Source: Planctomycetota bacterium
GTDB lineage: Bacteria; Planctomycetota; UBA1135; GCA-002686595
Direction of reading: 5' to 3'
Length of the DNA stretch: 8,889 nucleotides
Assembly: GCA_016764635.1 (NCBI GenBank)
Contig: JAESRM010000132.1
Coordinates: 1 to 8,889 of the forward strand
This document shows, in pieces, positions 7,724 to 8,889 of this stretch (position 1 is its first letter; every line of letters starts with the position of its first letter). Below the pieces are notes generated by a model. It saw nothing but the letters and a program-made list of their open reading frames with translations. It was not told the origin of the DNA and did not search any database. A program made the position numbers and the translations under genes.

Positions 7724-7751
7724 GAGCAGCGGAGCCAAGGCTCCGCTGCTC
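7724..7751 (-). terminator. Perfect 13-bp inverted repeat, likely transcription terminator of the YeeE pair
   Basis: GAGCAGCGGAGCC (7724-7736), AA, then GGCTCCGCTGCTC (7739-7751) is a perfect inverted repeat. With a four-base loop it forms a 12-bp GC-rich hairpin. It begins about 40 bases beyond the stop of the second YeeE gene, where a terminator is expected. There is no T-run on either side, so it may work without a U-tract, protect the mRNA 3' end, or be a protein-binding palindrome. Confidence 0.45.
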
Positions 7752-7791
7752 TATCTACGACCTGGGGCCTCCTCCCGCCCCCTCGGATGGA

Positions 7792-8361
7792 TCACTCCCC
7801 TTCCGTGCGCAATTGGTCCGGAAGCAAGAAAGCGACTGCCACAAGGCCAAGACCCAAGGCGATCCCGAGCACATCTCCGGGCAAGGCTGTAAGCCCTTCA
7901 TACTTCGCGCCCGGCACCGAGCCCAAGGTGACTTTCCCGCCTGCAATCTTGTCCAACATCCCCGAGTCCTTCCAGAACGGGAAGCTCACCATGTAGGCCC
8001 AAGCCCCGAGCAATCCTCCGATGAGGAACGGGATCGCGTCCTTGCGCCCGGCCGTAGCCGCACACACGCCCGTACCTGGGCAATATCCGGACAAGGCCCA
8101 TCCAAACCCGAGCATCAACCCTCCGATCAACACCCCAATGTAGGCCGCCTTGACCGACATATGCCCCACATCTACCCAGCCCGCCATTTGACCGCCGAAC
8201 ATGAGCACCGATCCGATGCCGATCCCCAGCAGGATGGTCTTCATCAAGTGCAGATTGGTGAGGTTGAGCATCCTTGAGATCCAGTCCGGGCTCGTGGCTC
8301 CGGTGCGATCCAGGACGAAACCGAAAGCGACTCCGATGGCGATGGCTAATACGATACTCAT
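7792..8361 (-). CDS. YeeE/YedE-type membrane transporter, C-terminal half protein (DUF6691-like)
   Basis: This 189-residue, strongly hydrophobic protein belongs to the YeeE/YedE family, whose characterised member YeeE takes up thiosulfate through a chain of conserved cysteines. Membrane helices are visible at about 1-20, 38-56, 72-92, 108-128 and 161-181. The family signature is ALSGYCPGTGVCAA (89-102), with Cys94 in the 'GYCPGT' motif and a second Cys at 100. A soluble loop at about 130-160 separates the last two helices. It corresponds to the second half of full-length YeeE, and the first half is the preceding gene, whose stop is only 4 bases upstream, so the two must be co-translated and probably form one transporter. 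The start at 8361 is chosen because GGGAG lies 9 bases before it and the first helix begins at once. A longer reading from 8430 would overlap the upstream gene and add a non-hydrophobic tail. Confidence 0.88.
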   Translation of the reverse strand: MSIVLAIAIGVAFGFVLDRTGATSPDWISRMLNLTNLHLMKTILLGIGIGSVLMFGGQMAGWVDVGHMSVKAAYIGVLIGGLMLGFGWALSGYCPGTGVCAATAGRKDAIPFLIGGLLGAWAYMVSFPFWKDSGMLDKIAGGKVTLGSVPGAKYEGLTALPGDVLGIALGLGLVAVAFLLPDQLRTEGE

Positions 8362-8365
8362 GGCT

Positions 8366-8889
8366 TCAAGCTCCCTTTCTGAAGAGGAAAACGGCAGTCG
8401 GGATTGCGGCCAAAAACGCTCCGGCCGCAAAAATATAACCCGACAGGGAAGTTTGCATCATGCCGGACATCATGTGCCCAGATGTGCAACCCCCGGCCAA
8501 TCTGGCCCCGTATAAAACAACGAACCCGCCCACAAAGGTGGCCAGGTATCGCTTGGTCGTGCTATCTCCAAAGTTCCTTCGCCAGATGCTCGGCAAGGTC
8601 TTCTCCTCGCGGCTCAACCCCCCGGACATCATGCTGGAAAGGGCGGAACCCACCATCATCGCGATGACGAAGATGAAACCGTAGTTCAAGGGGTTGGAGA
8701 CCGCCTTGGCGTACTTGCCGCCCGATTTGGCCAAGTAAGCGTTGGTGGATGTGAAGCCCTCGGAGGTCTCGGTCACCAGCTCGGGACGGATCACATCGCC
8801 GACGATGCCATCCAGGATTACGAATTGAGTCGAGACGCCGATGGGTTTGACCATCAGGATGGCGAGGAAGAACACCACGCCCAGCGCAA
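8366..8889 (-). CDS. YeeE/YedE-type membrane transporter, N-terminal half protein (partial, 5' end outside window)
   Basis: The frame is open through the right edge, so the start is not seen; 173 residues are visible. The family marks are KPIGVSTQFVILDG just after the first visible helix and the core signature YGARLAGGCTSGHMMSGM, whose Cys is one of the residues thought to relay sulfur compounds through the YeeE pore. Helices are visible at the edge (ALGVVFFLAILMV), at YGFIFVIAMMVGSALSSMM, at YLATFVGGFVVLYGARLAGG and at LSGYIFAAGAFLAAIPTAVFLF. The protein ends FRKGA, four bases before the second half gene. Between the first two visible helices is a polar stretch of about 40 residues (GDVIRPELVTETSEGFTST and onward), longer than in minimal YeeE halves. 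It probably moves thiosulfate or a related sulfur species. No sulfur-metabolism enzyme is visible in the window to narrow the substrate. Confidence 0.88.
   Translation of the reverse strand, partial: ALGVVFFLAILMVKPIGVSTQFVILDGIVGDVIRPELVTETSEGFTSTNAYLAKSGGKYAKAVSNPLNYGFIFVIAMMVGSALSSMMSGGLSREEKTLPSIWRRNFGDSTTKRYLATFVGGFVVLYGARLAGGCTSGHMMSGMMQTSLSGYIFAAGAFLAAIPTAVFLFRKGA
8371..8375 (-). promoter_or_regulatory. Ribosome binding site of the second YeeE half gene, inside the first
   Basis: The minus strand reads AAAGGGAGCTTGAAGCCATG. GGGAG (8371-8375) lies nine bases before the ATG at 8361 and overlaps the last codons and stop region of the upstream gene, which points to coupled translation. 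It also rejects the longer in-frame reading from 8430. Confidence 0.6.

Larger units (their letters stand above)
7479..7791. other. Intergenic stretch with no gene seen
   Basis: These 313 bases lie between the YeeE-pair stop and the lipoprotein start, both on the minus strand. It holds the 13-bp inverted repeat at 7724-7751 near the YeeE end and the ribosome site at the other end. The lipoprotein promoter must presumably lie here. TAGTAT (minus strand, 7556-7561) is a possible -10 box, but no matching -35 is found at normal spacing. Short frames crossing the region show no recognisable protein features. Confidence 0.6.

Noticed and set aside
7531..8277. A 248-residue open frame on the plus strand over the intergenic region and the YeeE half gene
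   Set aside because: It mostly lies opposite a clear membrane protein, has shadow-like composition (rich in Pro, Arg, His) and no ribosome site or domain.
8362..8430. N-terminal extension of the second YeeE half gene
   Set aside because: The added residues are polar and overlap the upstream gene. GGGAG before the ATG at 8361 marks the real start.
1..8889. CRISPR arrays, tRNA or rRNA genes, insertion sequences, attachment sites
   Set aside because: No regularly spaced repeats, cloverleaf-like segments, transposase motifs or long terminal inverted repeats were found on reading both strands.

Overview
GC-rich window from a Gram-negative bacterium. Three predicted lipoproteins, all with Ser at +2, argue for an outer membrane. 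The lineage cannot be fixed from sequence alone. A stand-alone RecD2-type helicase, a secreted TPR-plus-FGE-domain protein and a split YeeE/YedE pair are seen in several deep-branching Gram-negative groups (for example planctomycete- or myxobacteria-like lineages), but this is only a weak inference. I see no rRNA, tRNA, CRISPR array or insertion sequence.

Layout. Left part, plus strand: an open frame enters from the left edge. It begins with the PRPP-binding signature of PurF (amidophosphoribosyltransferase) and passes in frame, within about 10 codons, into a RecD2-type DNA helicase that lacks its usual N-terminal domain. It is followed 22 bases later by a small predicted lipoprotein of unknown function (1972-2535). 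Everything to the right is on the minus strand. From right to left in the sense of transcription these are: a split YeeE/YedE membrane transporter pair (8366-right edge, then 7792-8361) likely involved in thiosulfate or other sulfur-compound uptake; a gap of about 310 bases holding a perfect 13-bp inverted repeat; and a three-gene cluster of exported proteins. That cluster is a proline-tethered lipoprotein with CsgG/LpoB-like features (6000-7478), a signal-peptide-bearing helical, coiled-coil-rich protein with one CxxC (4272-5897), and a TPR plus FGE-sulfatase-domain protein (2579-4248). The last gene carries an apparent one-base frameshift near its 3' end.

Working together: the YeeE pair is spaced by 4 bases and is surely co-expressed. 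The three exported proteins are co-directional, all leave the cytoplasm, and look like an envelope or outer-membrane module whose function I cannot name. The two places deserving the most caution are the PurF/RecD2 junction and the frameshift. Either may be a real lesion or an assembly or sequencing error.
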